64,000 bases of DNA from Bacillus sp. FJAT-18017. GTDB lineage: Bacteria; Bacillota; Bacilli; Bacillales; Cytobacillaceae. The notes below the pieces were generated by a model. The model was not told the DNA's origin and made no database searches. It saw only the letters and a program-made list of their open reading frames with translations. Below, one piece after another: positions 26,778 through 34,863 of the stretch (its first letter is position 1; each line of letters begins with the position of its first letter). The DNA lies in NCBI RefSeq assembly GCF_001278805.1, contig NZ_CP012602.1:3879501-3943500 (forward strand), written 5' to 3'. Made by a program: the position numbers and the translations under genes.

Positions 26778-27959
26778 ATGTTTAGAGGCAATAAATATAA
26801 ATGGAAGATAATCATGGCTATTGTGATGGTCATGGCCGTTATACTAGCGGCTTGTGTAAATAAGCCTAACGACGAAGACTCCGGCAGCAATCAGCCATCT
26901 TCCACTGAGATTGAAAAGGAAAAGAAGGAAAATCCCACACCAGATGGTACGAAAGTAGATAAACCAAGAGAAAGTAAAGTGTATGAAGGGGAATTAGAAT
27001 TACCTGTGAACGGGGCGACAGGTTACGCTTCGGTGAAGTTAAATCTGAAGGCTTCTGCCAATCCAAATTCTAAAACCCTCGAAACAATCAATGCTGGTTC
27101 AGGTTTTGAAATTCTTCGGGAAGAAGGAGATTGGTGGTTTATTAAAAAAGATGGTTCATCTGGCTGGCTGCCACATCAATATTGCTTTATCAACCTTCCT
27201 GATGTAATTCCGTCGGTTGTTTATGACAACACCAATACATATGCATCAAAGTTTGCTTCATCTGGCAAGGCAATTCCTGAAATTTCAAACCGGGCATTGT
27301 ATCCGTCAAAGTCTTTTAACGAACGGCTCGGGAAAGAAGAGTATATCATCCCTGTTCTTTATTCGATGTCCAAAAAAATTCATCTCGCCCAGCAGCTTGC
27401 CCTTTCCAAAGGTGACTCTCTAAAAATATACGAAGGATTCCGACCTTACTCCGTGCAAATTGCGGTAGTACAAGGTTTATCGAAATTAGCAAGCAAGGAT
27501 CAGGAGGTAATGAGGGGAATTAACACTCCTCCATGGGGAATCGCCTGGTTTATCACAAACGGGGTGTCTAATCATCAGAAGGGGTATGCGATTGATGTCA
27601 GTTTAGTCAAAATAAACTCCAAGAAAGATATATCAATTGGCGGTTATAAAGCGACCGCAATTACGGATTACACTGAATACACTATGCCGACCCCGATTCA
27701 TGAATTGAGCGGAGCATCAGCTATATTTACTGCTCCAGTTACATCAATATCTCCAACAGCCTGGAAGAATGCAACGTATTCAGATTCAATGAATGAGCCT
27801 GCAATGAAATTACAAACATACTGTACAACTGCTGGACTTACTCCTTTGGCTTCGGAATGGTGGCATTTCAATGATTTGGAAGCCATGAACGAAACCGCCA
27901 ATAACAAAGGCAGCGGACAATTTGTACTAACAGAAGTTTATAGTTCCGTTCCAAATTAA
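26778..27959 (+). CDS. Lipoprotein with SH3b and VanX-type D-Ala-D-Ala dipeptidase domains
   Basis: 393 residues. A membrane-anchor region ends in the lipobox-like ILAAC near residue 26, then a charged linker. A bacterial SH3 domain (about residues 80-135: ASVKLNLKASANPNSKTLETI.., then GDWWFIKKDGSSGWL) is followed by an M15-type zinc peptidase. Its motifs are EGFRPYSVQ near residue 218, the zinc-binding SNHQKGYAIDVS near residue 263 (His and Asp) and EWWHF near residue 359 (catalytic Glu and third His). It probably trims peptidoglycan peptides outside the membrane. A strong terminator follows. Confidence 0.88.
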   Translation: MFRGNKYKWKIIMAIVMVMAVILAACVNKPNDEDSGSNQPSSTEIEKEKKENPTPDGTKVDKPRESKVYEGELELPVNGATGYASVKLNLKASANPNSKTLETINAGSGFEILREEGDWWFIKKDGSSGWLPHQYCFINLPDVIPSVVYDNTNTYASKFASSGKAIPEISNRALYPSKSFNERLGKEEYIIPVLYSMSKKIHLAQQLALSKGDSLKIYEGFRPYSVQIAVVQGLSKLASKDQEVMRGINTPPWGIAWFITNGVSNHQKGYAIDVSLVKINSKKDISIGGYKATAITDYTEYTMPTPIHELSGASAIFTAPVTSISPTAWKNATYSDSMNEPAMKLQTYCTTAGLTPLASEWWHFNDLEAMNETANNKGSGQFVLTEVYSSVPN

Positions 27960-27966
27960 TACAACC

Positions 27967-27999
27967 ATAAAACCCTTCGCTTTTTGCGAAGGGTTTTAT
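27967..27999 (+). terminator. Terminator after the VanX-like gene
   Basis: 14-bp stem ATAAAACCCTTCGC / GCGAAGGGTTTTAT with a TTTTT loop. Confidence 0.85.
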
Positions 28000-28123
28000 A
28001 GTGTTTAAAAGATCGAATTAATTATCTAAATTAACCTAAAGTTCTTCTGTGTTTCACGCAATTCTATGAAGGCTCCTCTCTTTAGCAACTCAGTTGTTTA
28101 ACTTATATAGATAGATGGAAAAA

Positions 28124-28299
28124 TTCCGTCTAATGAGTAAATACCATCAAAAATAGTTTTAATAGACGGAGATTTTCCCCCTATTAACTTAAAACCTAAG
28201 AAAATAGGTGCTTTTGCTTTTGATAAGCGGAAACTCTCCCTTTATTTATCCCGAAATGAACTTCATTCTGAAAATAACAGGAAACCTCCGCTTATTTTT
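28124..28299. repeat. Two long-loop inverted repeats
   Basis: TCCGTCTA (28126) pairs with TAGACGGA (28163), and TAAGCGGA (28224) with TCCGCTTA (28287). The repeats are about 30 and 55 bases apart and both are followed by T/C-rich filler. No gene lies in 27960-28534. Confidence 0.55.
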
Positions 28300-28354
28300 G
28301 CTGGCTACCTTATGAAGAGCGGGGACCCCGGGCCTAGTCCGGGATTTCGTTCAA

Positions 28355-28392
28355 AACAAAAAAACAGTCCATTTCAGATGTAAATTGGACTG
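28355..28392 (-). terminator. Terminator of the GNAT-VOC operon
   Basis: ACAGTCCATTT / AAATTGGACTGT stem, with TTTTTTTGTTTTG on the minus strand. Confidence 0.8.
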
Positions 28393-28534
28393 TCAATTCG
28401 TATGTTAATTTAGTATGTGCATTTGAAAACCGAACCAGTTTCTATCTAAAAAGCATATTCCAATCAGCATCGTCCAGCCTTTTGAAAATGAAGTACTTCC
28501 TTCATTTGCCCTACTGTAGTTGGACCCTTACCCG

Positions 28535-29449
28535 CTACCCCCTGAATGCTTTCTGTAATGCCAAAAGATCAAATTTCTTCATAGCCATAAATGCTTCGGT
28601 TACGCGCGCACGCTGCTCTGGTGTGCCCTTGCTCATCATCTGGTCCATCTCGGCAGGCACAATCTGCCAGGATATTCCATGCTTATCTTTCAGCCAGCCG
28701 CATTGCTCAGCTTCAGGAACTGCAGAAAGCCTTTCCCAATAATAATCAATCTCTGCTTGTGTGTCGCAATACACCATAAATGAGATTGCTTCGTTAAAAT
28801 TGAACTTGTGGTCGTGTGCGCTATCCATCGCGGTAAACCACTGACTTTCAAGCATGAAATCAGAGAACATGACGGTTCCTTCTTTGTCAGGTTCCATGCC
28901 TTTAGGATAGCGGGCGATTAGTCCCTGCTTTGCGTTCTTAAATACTGATAAATAAAAATTAATAGCCTCTTCCGCATTACCGCAGTTATCACCGACAAAC
29001 AAAAGTGACGGCAATATTGCAGGCCGTTCTTCACCTTCTGGATTGGTAAGGATTAACTGCCATGACAAACCAAACCTGTCCTGTATCCAGCCATACTTTT
29101 CACTAAACGGATACTTATCAAGCGGCATTAACACTGTGCCACCTTCGGACAAATTGTTCCAAACCTCACTTATTTTTTCGCTCGCATCTTTTTCTCGGGA
29201 TGGGTCAAAATTAACCATGAAAGACAACGATGGATTGATTTTAAAATAAGGCCCTGCGCTGATTGCCATGAACTTCTGCCCCCACAGCTCGAAGGAAACT
29301 ATATCGGAGTCGCCTGATGGCGTGCCGTGGATGGTTGTTACATTCGTAACTTTTGAGTCAGGGAATACGGATGTGTAAAACTCTGCTGCTTCTTTTGCTT
29401 CCTTGTCATACCATAAATGCGGAACTATTTTTGGATTTGTTTTTGACAT
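28535..29449 (-). CDS. Tandem VOC-domain protein (PhnB-like)
   Basis: 304 residues formed by two PhnB/3-demethylubiquinone methyltransferase-like VOC domains. Both halves carry the same pattern: [23 protein letters not shown].. at the start and [22 protein letters not shown] near residue 149, each later followed by [14 protein letters not shown] or [14 protein letters not shown]. The family lacks a common known reaction; many are called uncharacterised glyoxalase-like proteins. TAGGAGGAAG precedes the ATG. It begins 12 bp after the end of the damaged GNAT gene on the same strand. Confidence 0.88.
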   Translation of the reverse strand: MSKTNPKIVPHLWYDKEAKEAAEFYTSVFPDSKVTNVTTIHGTPSGDSDIVSFELWGQKFMAISAGPYFKINPSLSFMVNFDPSREKDASEKISEVWNNLSEGGTVLMPLDKYPFSEKYGWIQDRFGLSWQLILTNPEGEERPAILPSLLFVGDNCGNAEEAINFYLSVFKNAKQGLIARYPKGMEPDKEGTVMFSDFMLESQWFTAMDSAHDHKFNFNEAISFMVYCDTQAEIDYYWERLSAVPEAEQCGWLKDKHGISWQIVPAEMDQMMSKGTPEQRARVTEAFMAMKKFDLLALQKAFRG

Positions 29450-29461
29450 AGTTACTTCCTC

Positions 29462-30066
29462 CTACCTTTTTATATACTTCAAAGACAAAAAATTATTGAT
29501 TCCAATTTTCTTGGCTATCTTCTCCGGGATAGGTTTTCTTTTGTATTCTACAAAACCCAGTTTCTTATACAATCGCATTGCCGGTGTATTCGTATCTGCA
29601 ACTTCTTCAATGATGTAATCATTGTACGGTGTATTTTCAAGGATATATTGGATGATTTGAGATGCTACACCCTGTCCACTGAATTTCGGGCTGTTCCAAC
29701 AAATTCAACTGATCCTGTATTTGGAGGGAAGTTCTCATAAGGAGCTTCAAATTCCTTTTTTAAAAATATTCCTGCCATGCTTCCCTTGAAGAAACCTAAG
29801 TGCTTTCTCAACTCTTTTTTATTTAATCTTACCGATCTATTTTTTCCATCTGTACATGCCGTAACTCCAGCAACTTCGCCATTTGCTAAAGCTACATAAA
29901 ATTGTTCTAAAATAAACATATGAGCAAAAGCCTTTGCAATAACGTTTTTATCTTTTGAAAAAAAGATAAGCCATTGTGTAAAGCCTTCTGCAAAAATTTC
30001 TGCCATCATTTTTCTTACATCTAAATCTATTTTATCAGCTTTGACTATTGTAAACTTATAATTCAC
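29462..30066 (-). pseudogene. GNAT acetyltransferase interrupted by one frameshift
   Basis: The first 133 codons (30066 to 29665) encode the N-terminal part of a GNAT protein and end early after GTARNSVDRV. In the next frame the reading continues as FSGQGVASQIIQYILENT, then ADTNTPAMRLYKKLGF, and stops at 29462. Restoring one base in the run CGAAATTC (29681-29690) yields the acetyl-CoA loop (GTARKFSGQGVAS) and a normal GNAT of about 200 residues. Either a real recent mutation or a base-calling error in a short homopolymer. An operon mate of the VOC protein. Confidence 0.85.
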
Positions 30067-30149
30067 AGTTGTAACCTCCTATAAGTCGGACAACATTGTA
30101 AGGGTTTCTTTCTTGGACTAATCTGCCACGTATTAGTACTGGATATAGA

Positions 30150-30710
30150 TTATTGCTTAATATATCCTTTTTGAGACTGTTTGTTTTTTATGCGATGCTG
30201 GAACGACAGAGTCGCAATAAATACAGTTACTCCCCACAAGAACAATCCTCCGTACGTTACCACATACACCCAAATGGCTAACCCTTCGGTGTATCCTTTT
30301 GGAAGCACTCCTAAAAATTGAAGAGCTGTCAAGAAGCTAACTAGAACTGTCAGCACCCCAACTGACCATCCTGGTATGATTAATAACCATTTTGGTAGTT
30401 TCTCCCCCCAGGAAGTCACGAGAGCTAAAGCAAATAAAGATGCCAGTATCGCCAAGATAGCTGTGAAGTCTATTCCGACGCTATATAACGTATATAAAAA
30501 AGCAGATCCTTCCTTTAATGTATCACCAGACCCTGCTACATTTTTTACAGCTTGTTGTGTTGTAAGTCCTACCGTTAATCCCCATGCCCAAAGCGATTTT
30601 AAAATTGCATACGGCAACAGTATAAGAGCTGCAACATACCCCCATCCTTTAGTCATATAAGTTTTATAAGCTTTCTCTGACCTCATACGTTTCTCATATT
30701 GTAACCTCAA
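30150..30710 (-). CDS. Hypothetical membrane protein, four to five spans
   Basis: 186 residues. Hydrophobic helices near 25-45, 80-100, 110-132 and 145-168, with a basic cytosolic tail (FQHRIKNKQSQKGYIKQ). Starts at TTG with GGGAGA upstream; an internal ATG eight codons later is the alternative. The segment LPKWLLIIPGWSVGVLTVLVS is typical of small DUF-type four-helix proteins of bacilli, but I cannot name the family. Stands alone between two damaged genes. Confidence 0.65.
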   Translation of the reverse strand: MRLQYEKRMRSEKAYKTYMTKGWGYVAALILLPYAILKSLWAWGLTVGLTTQQAVKNVAGSGDTLKEGSAFLYTLYSVGIDFTAILAILASLFALALVTSWGEKLPKWLLIIPGWSVGVLTVLVSFLTALQFLGVLPKGYTEGLAIWVYVVTYGGLFLWGVTVFIATLSFQHRIKNKQSQKGYIKQ

Positions 30711-30773
30711 ATGACATTCTCCCTTCTCATAAGAAATGAAGCCTATTATAAAACCCCAATTTCTTGGTCTAAC

Positions 30774-31015
30774 TTAGTTTTCATGGACTTGAAACCCTTT
30801 TCCTTTACCTTCAACAACATCCAAGTCCCTTACAAAGATAACTGGAACATTGGATTTACTTGCTTTTTCAAGCATAAATTAATATTCTTTATAAGTTTCT
30901 CTTTTCTAAAAACAGCAATTTTCTCTTGATTCCCATCAATTAACTCTTGTTGAGCATCAATGATTAACAAAGTTTGATTCGAATGATTTTCCTCTTTCAA
31001 ATGGGGGAAGCGCAA
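30774..31015 (-). pseudogene. Truncated, frameshifted isochorismatase-family hydrolase
   Basis: The minus strand begins TLLIIDAQQELIDGNQEKI, the N-terminal strand and catalytic Asp of isochorismatase-like cysteine hydrolases, then KLIKNINLCLKK. The frame stops, but a shifted frame continues NVPVIFVRDLDVVEGKGKGF and ends at 30774. The rest of the domain, including the catalytic Cys, is absent. So there is one frameshift and a missing C-terminal half. It lies directly downstream of the alpha/beta hydrolase gene. Confidence 0.8.
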
Positions 31016-31018
31016 TAT

Positions 31019-32050
31019 TTAAATAGACGTATTCCCCTTAGTTTTCATTATGCCAATGCTTTTTTTGTTAATCATACTATCTACCTCCTCTATGAATTCA
31101 TTAACTTCTTTACTCATTTCTTTATAACGAGTCCAATGAAGATAATGATGCCCCTGTAATGTAACTATTTTACTAGCAGGGTAATTAGTTAACTGCGTTT
31201 CATAAAATGTCACATTGTTTTTACCATCCTCTGTTACCTTATCTTCTTTCGTAGTGAAGAATAAAACAGGCATATTAGCAGGGAAATTCATATCAACGGT
31301 TTTCCCTATATTCCTTTTTATTTCGTTCGCTTCATCAACCACATTTTTGTTGTTGCCTTTCCAAGCAGAGATTGCTTTTGTCATCTTTAGATTTTCTTCT
31401 GTATAAGTTCCTCCTTCAGCTATTGGAAGGAAATTGTCTGGAGACAAAGACAATGCTAATCGTGCAATTCCAGTTGGTCCCACATAGCTGAAATAAGCAG
31501 GCATTGCAGGAGCCGTTTCCCCAAAGTATGCCAACGCCTTTGGTAATGTAGGATCTATTCCTATAACGCCCTTAACTTCATCTGGATACGTATTGGCATA
31601 ATACATACTATAGATTCCAGAAATTGAATGTGGCATCAATATGTATGGACCTTGTATGTTTAATTTTTCGAGAGCAGTTCTAATTTCCTCTACAATATTT
31701 TCCACTGTACGTTCCCTGCTGGTTATATCACTCCAACCATATCCAAACGGCTCTACCACTACTACCTTATTATTCTTTGTCAATTCATTTATCAAAGGGT
31801 CAAAATCCAGTGAAGGTGCTGCAGTTCCAAGACCACCTAATAATAGGATGGTATTATCCCCATTCCCCTTTGTATAAACGTGCATATTGTTACCCTCTAC
31901 TTCAACCAATTGACCTATAGCAGGATACTTATTTTTTTCATATGCAGTCATACTATTACTGAAAATAACCCAAATACCAACAGCTGCTGCTATAGCCAAT
32001 AAACTATTTCTTACAAAAATCCAAAATCTTAGTTTCTTTTTCGTTTTCAT
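31019..32050 (-). CDS. Membrane-anchored alpha/beta hydrolase
   Basis: 343 residues. An N-terminal transmembrane helix (FVRNSLLAIAAAVGIWVIF) leads to an alpha/beta-hydrolase fold with LLLGGLGTAAP (oxyanion strand) near residue 70. The nucleophile Ser lies in PHSISGIY near residue 142 (G-x-S-x-G altered to H-S-I-S-G), and the likely catalytic His in LQGHHYLHW near residue 304. The Ser elbow lacks the first Gly but is otherwise usual for proline-iminopeptidase-like members. Substrate unknown. An AGGAAG ribosome binding site is present. Confidence 0.85.
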   Translation of the reverse strand: MKTKKKLRFWIFVRNSLLAIAAAVGIWVIFSNSMTAYEKNKYPAIGQLVEVEGNNMHVYTKGNGDNTILLLGGLGTAAPSLDFDPLINELTKNNKVVVVEPFGYGWSDITSRERTVENIVEEIRTALEKLNIQGPYILMPHSISGIYSMYYANTYPDEVKGVIGIDPTLPKALAYFGETAPAMPAYFSYVGPTGIARLALSLSPDNFLPIAEGGTYTEENLKMTKAISAWKGNNKNVVDEANEIKRNIGKTVDMNFPANMPVLFFTTKEDKVTEDGKNNVTFYETQLTNYPASKIVTLQGHHYLHWTRYKEMSKEVNEFIEEVDSMINKKSIGIMKTKGNTSI

Positions 32051-32540
32051 GATTTTTCACTACTTCCTATGTTAGCCTTATTTATTCTAATCTTAACGTG
32101 CTAACAATTTCATTGTAATGAACCAAAGACATATTTTAAGCTCGGTCTTGAGGCTTATTAAACTAATGTACAATAAAGAATTGAACGAAAAAAGGTGGTT
32201 AATCCTTGTGGACAACTCACCCGTTTCCTTCACCATCTGCTAAGCAGCCCTATTCAACTCTATCATTTGCCCACTGAATTCAGCTATTTACTCTTTATCT
32301 TACTTCGTTACTGTTATGTCCCCATTTATGGTTATTAACTTTATCAAGAAATTTACTGGGAATTTTTCTATTTTCAACTACACTTCCTCTAGCCAACTAT
32401 GAATCGAATACCTGGCGATTCACCACAAAGAATAAAAAATGACCTAAAGGACAAGCAATTCTTTTGCCTGTACATCAATTCCCTTCTCCCGCAGCTTGAC
32501 ACGCCTACACACATTGATACATAATTAATAAAACCCTTAA
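32051..32540. other. Intergenic region, no gene seen
   Basis: About 490 A/T-rich bases between the divergent hydrolase and the ArsR gene. Short frames exist on both strands but none has a start, ribosome binding site and composition that support it. Confidence 0.45.
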
Positions 32541-32556
32541 TTAAGGAGATGCTTAA

Positions 32557-32895
32557 TTGATTAAAAAGGACACACTTAGCCTCATATTTACTGCACTCGC
32601 CGATCCGACGCGCCGAAAAATTTTGACCAGATTGGCTCAGAGTGAGGCGACAGTTAAAGAGGTCTCCGAGCCCTTCGAGATAAGCGCACCCGCGATATCC
32701 CAGCACATCAAAGTACTTGAGCGAGCAGGGTTGGTCGAACGCACATCGAAAGGACAGTGGCGGACCCTGACGATACGTACCGAGCCTCTAAATGAGGCAT
32801 CTGCCTGGGTAGAGAAGCACCGGAGCGAGTGGAACCAGCGCTTCGACACACTGGAAGAGCACCTCAATACCATGACCAAAAAGGAGGAACAATGA
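32557..32895 (+). CDS. ArsR-family transcriptional regulator
   Basis: 112 residues, starting at TTG after AAGGAG. Winged helix of the ArsR type: ALADPTRRKILTRLAQSEATV, then the recognition helix EISAPAISQHIKVLERAGLVERT and wing GQWRTLTIR. No Cys-based metal site is visible, so it is not a classical arsenic/zinc sensor. The stop codon overlaps the start of the AHSA1-domain gene (ATGA), as in many ArsR-SRPBCC pairs. GC content is far above that of the neighbours. Confidence 0.9.
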   Translation: MIKKDTLSLIFTALADPTRRKILTRLAQSEATVKEVSEPFEISAPAISQHIKVLERAGLVERTSKGQWRTLTIRTEPLNEASAWVEKHRSEWNQRFDTLEEHLNTMTKKEEQ

Positions 32896-33338
32896 ACATG
32901 ACTACATCGGCACCGGAGTTTACTATCACCCGAATTTTAAATGCCCGCCGCGAGCTTGTGTGGCGAGCCTGGACCGAGGAGAAGCAACTTGCCGCCTGGT
33001 TACCTTCAACACCCCTAGAGTCCATCACCTTCGACGTCCGCAAAGGTGGAAACTACCGCTACACAATGGTCAACACCGAGACCGGTGAAGAGTTTCCCAC
33101 CGGAGGTACGTTTCTCGAGGTCGTTCCTTTCGAACGGCTTGTCTTCACCTGGGGTTACCCCGATGCTCCCATTGAGAACTCCCCAGTCGTGACCCTAAGC
33201 CTCACTGAACTTGGCGACCACACCGAGATGATCTTCCACCTGCGCGGGTTCGCCGGTCATCCTGGCGATCAATATGTGTATGACGGCTGGTCCGATGCGT
33301 TTGACGATTTAACAAAGAACCTGCATGACCATAAGTAG
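32892..33338 (+). CDS. SRPBCC / AHSA1-domain protein
   Basis: 148 residues from the ATG at 32892, which overlaps the ArsR stop and follows AAGGAGG. Typical AHSA1/START-like pattern: FTITRILNARRELVWRAWTEEKQL, later GGTFLEVVPFERLVFTW and GWSDAFDDLTKNL. Such proteins form a hydrophobic pocket for a small ligand, and the paired ArsR protein probably responds to the same compound. About 57% G+C with C/G-rich third codon positions, unlike adjoining genes. A shared terminator follows. Confidence 0.9.
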   Translation: MNMTTSAPEFTITRILNARRELVWRAWTEEKQLAAWLPSTPLESITFDVRKGGNYRYTMVNTETGEEFPTGGTFLEVVPFERLVFTWGYPDAPIENSPVVTLSLTELGDHTEMIFHLRGFAGHPGDQYVYDGWSDAFDDLTKNLHDHK

Positions 33339-33375
33339 TAAATGTTGTTTTATTCATTCAAAATTATTTAAATTA

Positions 33376-33410
33376 AAAAGACTGTCAACATCCGCTGTTG
33401 ACAGTCTTTT
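33376..33410. terminator. Bidirectional terminator between AHSA1 and sirC
   Basis: AAAAGACTGTCAACA / TGTTGACAGTCTTTT, 15-bp perfect stem with T/A tracts on both sides. Confidence 0.9.
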
Positions 33411-33421
33411 ACTACCAGCAA

Positions 33422-34048
33422 TTAGCTTTCTGCTTCTTTGTTAAGTAATTCAGCCATTTCCAGCCTGCGTTCTTTGTCCAACAAATATTCTTCTTCAGCT
33501 ATGATCTTTAACAATTGCTGTTTGCGTTCAGAATCTATTACTTTTGCAAGAATTTTGGTCCTGGATTCATCAAGGAATTCAAGATAGTCGACGTATCTCT
33601 CATCATACTTTTTCTCCAGCTCTCCGCGAACTTTTTTCGCAAGAGTCGGGCTTGCCCCGGAAGTGGACACAGCCAGGTTCAGCTTTCCCCTTCTGACTAC
33701 GGAAGGTACGTGAAAATCTGAGGCAGCCGGATTATCTGCAATCGTGACAAGCTGATTGGGACCGGCAGCTTCTTTCACTTTAAGGTTTGTTTCCCTGTCA
33801 TTGGTAGCAGCGATGACTAATAATGCATCGTCCAAATCATTAGAGGAAAAAGGCTTTTTTCTCCACTGAATTTTTCCATTCTCAAACATTGTCCCCAGTT
33901 CGGGAATTAGTTCCGGACTGATTACCGTTACATTGGCACCTGCCTCGACAAGGCCAGCTGTCTTTCGTGCTGCCACCTTGCCACCGCCAATAACAACTGC
34001 AGGGCGGCCTTTTATTTCAAGAAAAATTGGATATAGCAAACAGGTCAC
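33422..34048 (-). CDS. sirC: Precorrin-2 dehydrogenase (siroheme synthesis)
   Basis: 208 residues, matching the N-terminal half of CysG and B. subtilis YlnF. Rossmann motif VVIGGGKVAARK near residue 19, conserved Asn/Asp AATNDRETN near residue 83 and the SGASPTLAKKVRGELE segment near residue 128. It oxidises precorrin-2 to sirohydrochlorin with NAD. Its start overlaps the sirB stop by 4 bp. Last gene of the nirB-nirD-cobA/hemD-sirB-sirC cluster, which makes the siroheme used by NirB. Confidence 0.92.
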   Translation of the reverse strand: MTCLLYPIFLEIKGRPAVVIGGGKVAARKTAGLVEAGANVTVISPELIPELGTMFENGKIQWRKKPFSSNDLDDALLVIAATNDRETNLKVKEAAGPNQLVTIADNPAASDFHVPSVVRRGKLNLAVSTSGASPTLAKKVRGELEKKYDERYVDYLEFLDESRTKILAKVIDSERKQQLLKIIAEEEYLLDKERRLEMAELLNKEAES

Positions 34049-34797
34049 CCCTTAATTTGCTGGCTCTTTTTTGCTTCGTCAATCCGTTCATTTAGTACGA
34101 GCATAAGCCGATCATCAAATCCCGTCGGCTCACAAAAGACTACCTCACTGCCTGGGTATAAAGACGCAACTAACGAAGCTCTTTCTTCTATTTTATCAGT
34201 AAATCTTCCTGTAAAAAGTAGAAAAGGAACAAGATATATTTTAGTACGGCTTTCTTTTAGTATATCCTGCATTTTAACGTTAAAATATGGCTCTGACACA
34301 ATAAAGCCTGTATCTACTGTTGACGCAATCTTGCTGCCAAGCTGTTCGGCGATGCGGTCAAATTCCGCAGCTGCTTCCTTGTCCCGGCTTCCATGCCCAA
34401 TCAGCAGGACAGTCTCCTCCTCCCTACTGTTCTTGAATCCTTTTTCTTCGAGCCTATCGAGCAGGATTCCAGTGATTTTTTCATGGGCACCGACAGGCTT
34501 TCCGTATTTTATCTTTATATGAGGATAGGTTTTTTTCACTTCAGAAAGTTCGGCAGGTATATCTTCATTGGCATGTATTCCTGGTAAAAGAAGAACCGGG
34601 ACGACAGTCAAACTGTTAGCTCCTTGATGAATGCAGTTCTCTGCCGCTTCAATAATGGACGGGCTGGCATTTTCGAGAAAGCCGTATTCTTTTATCGGTT
34701 CATCGGCCAGTTTCATTGCTTCCTTGATAAACGAAGCAAACCTTTTATTTCCCTGTTGAGTACGGCTGCCGTGGCCGATATAAAGAATCGCTTCCAT
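34045..34797 (-). CDS. sirB: Sirohydrochlorin ferrochelatase
   Basis: 250-residue CbiX/SirB-type chelatase with two homologous halves. Each begins with the same active-site block: LYIGHGSRTQQGN near residue 5 and LLIGHGSRDKEAA near residue 126. It inserts iron into sirohydrochlorin to make siroheme. The ATG at 34797 is chosen because GGGAGG lies just upstream and the protein then starts MEAILYIGHGSR; a longer frame to 34833 has no ribosome binding site. Confidence 0.92.
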   Translation of the reverse strand: MEAILYIGHGSRTQQGNKRFASFIKEAMKLADEPIKEYGFLENASPSIIEAAENCIHQGANSLTVVPVLLLPGIHANEDIPAELSEVKKTYPHIKIKYGKPVGAHEKITGILLDRLEEKGFKNSREEETVLLIGHGSRDKEAAAEFDRIAEQLGSKIASTVDTGFIVSEPYFNVKMQDILKESRTKIYLVPFLLFTGRFTDKIEERASLVASLYPGSEVVFCEPTGFDDRLMLVLNERIDEAKKSQQIKG

Positions 34798-34863
34798 ATA
34801 GGGTCCTCCCTTCAATAAAACAGTAGTAAGCACATCGATTGTGCTTCCCGAAGCATCGGGATT

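Noticed and set aside
32389..32706. 105-codon minus-strand frame opposite the ArsR gene
   Set aside because: Antisense to a clear ArsR gene, no family pattern and no ribosome binding site.
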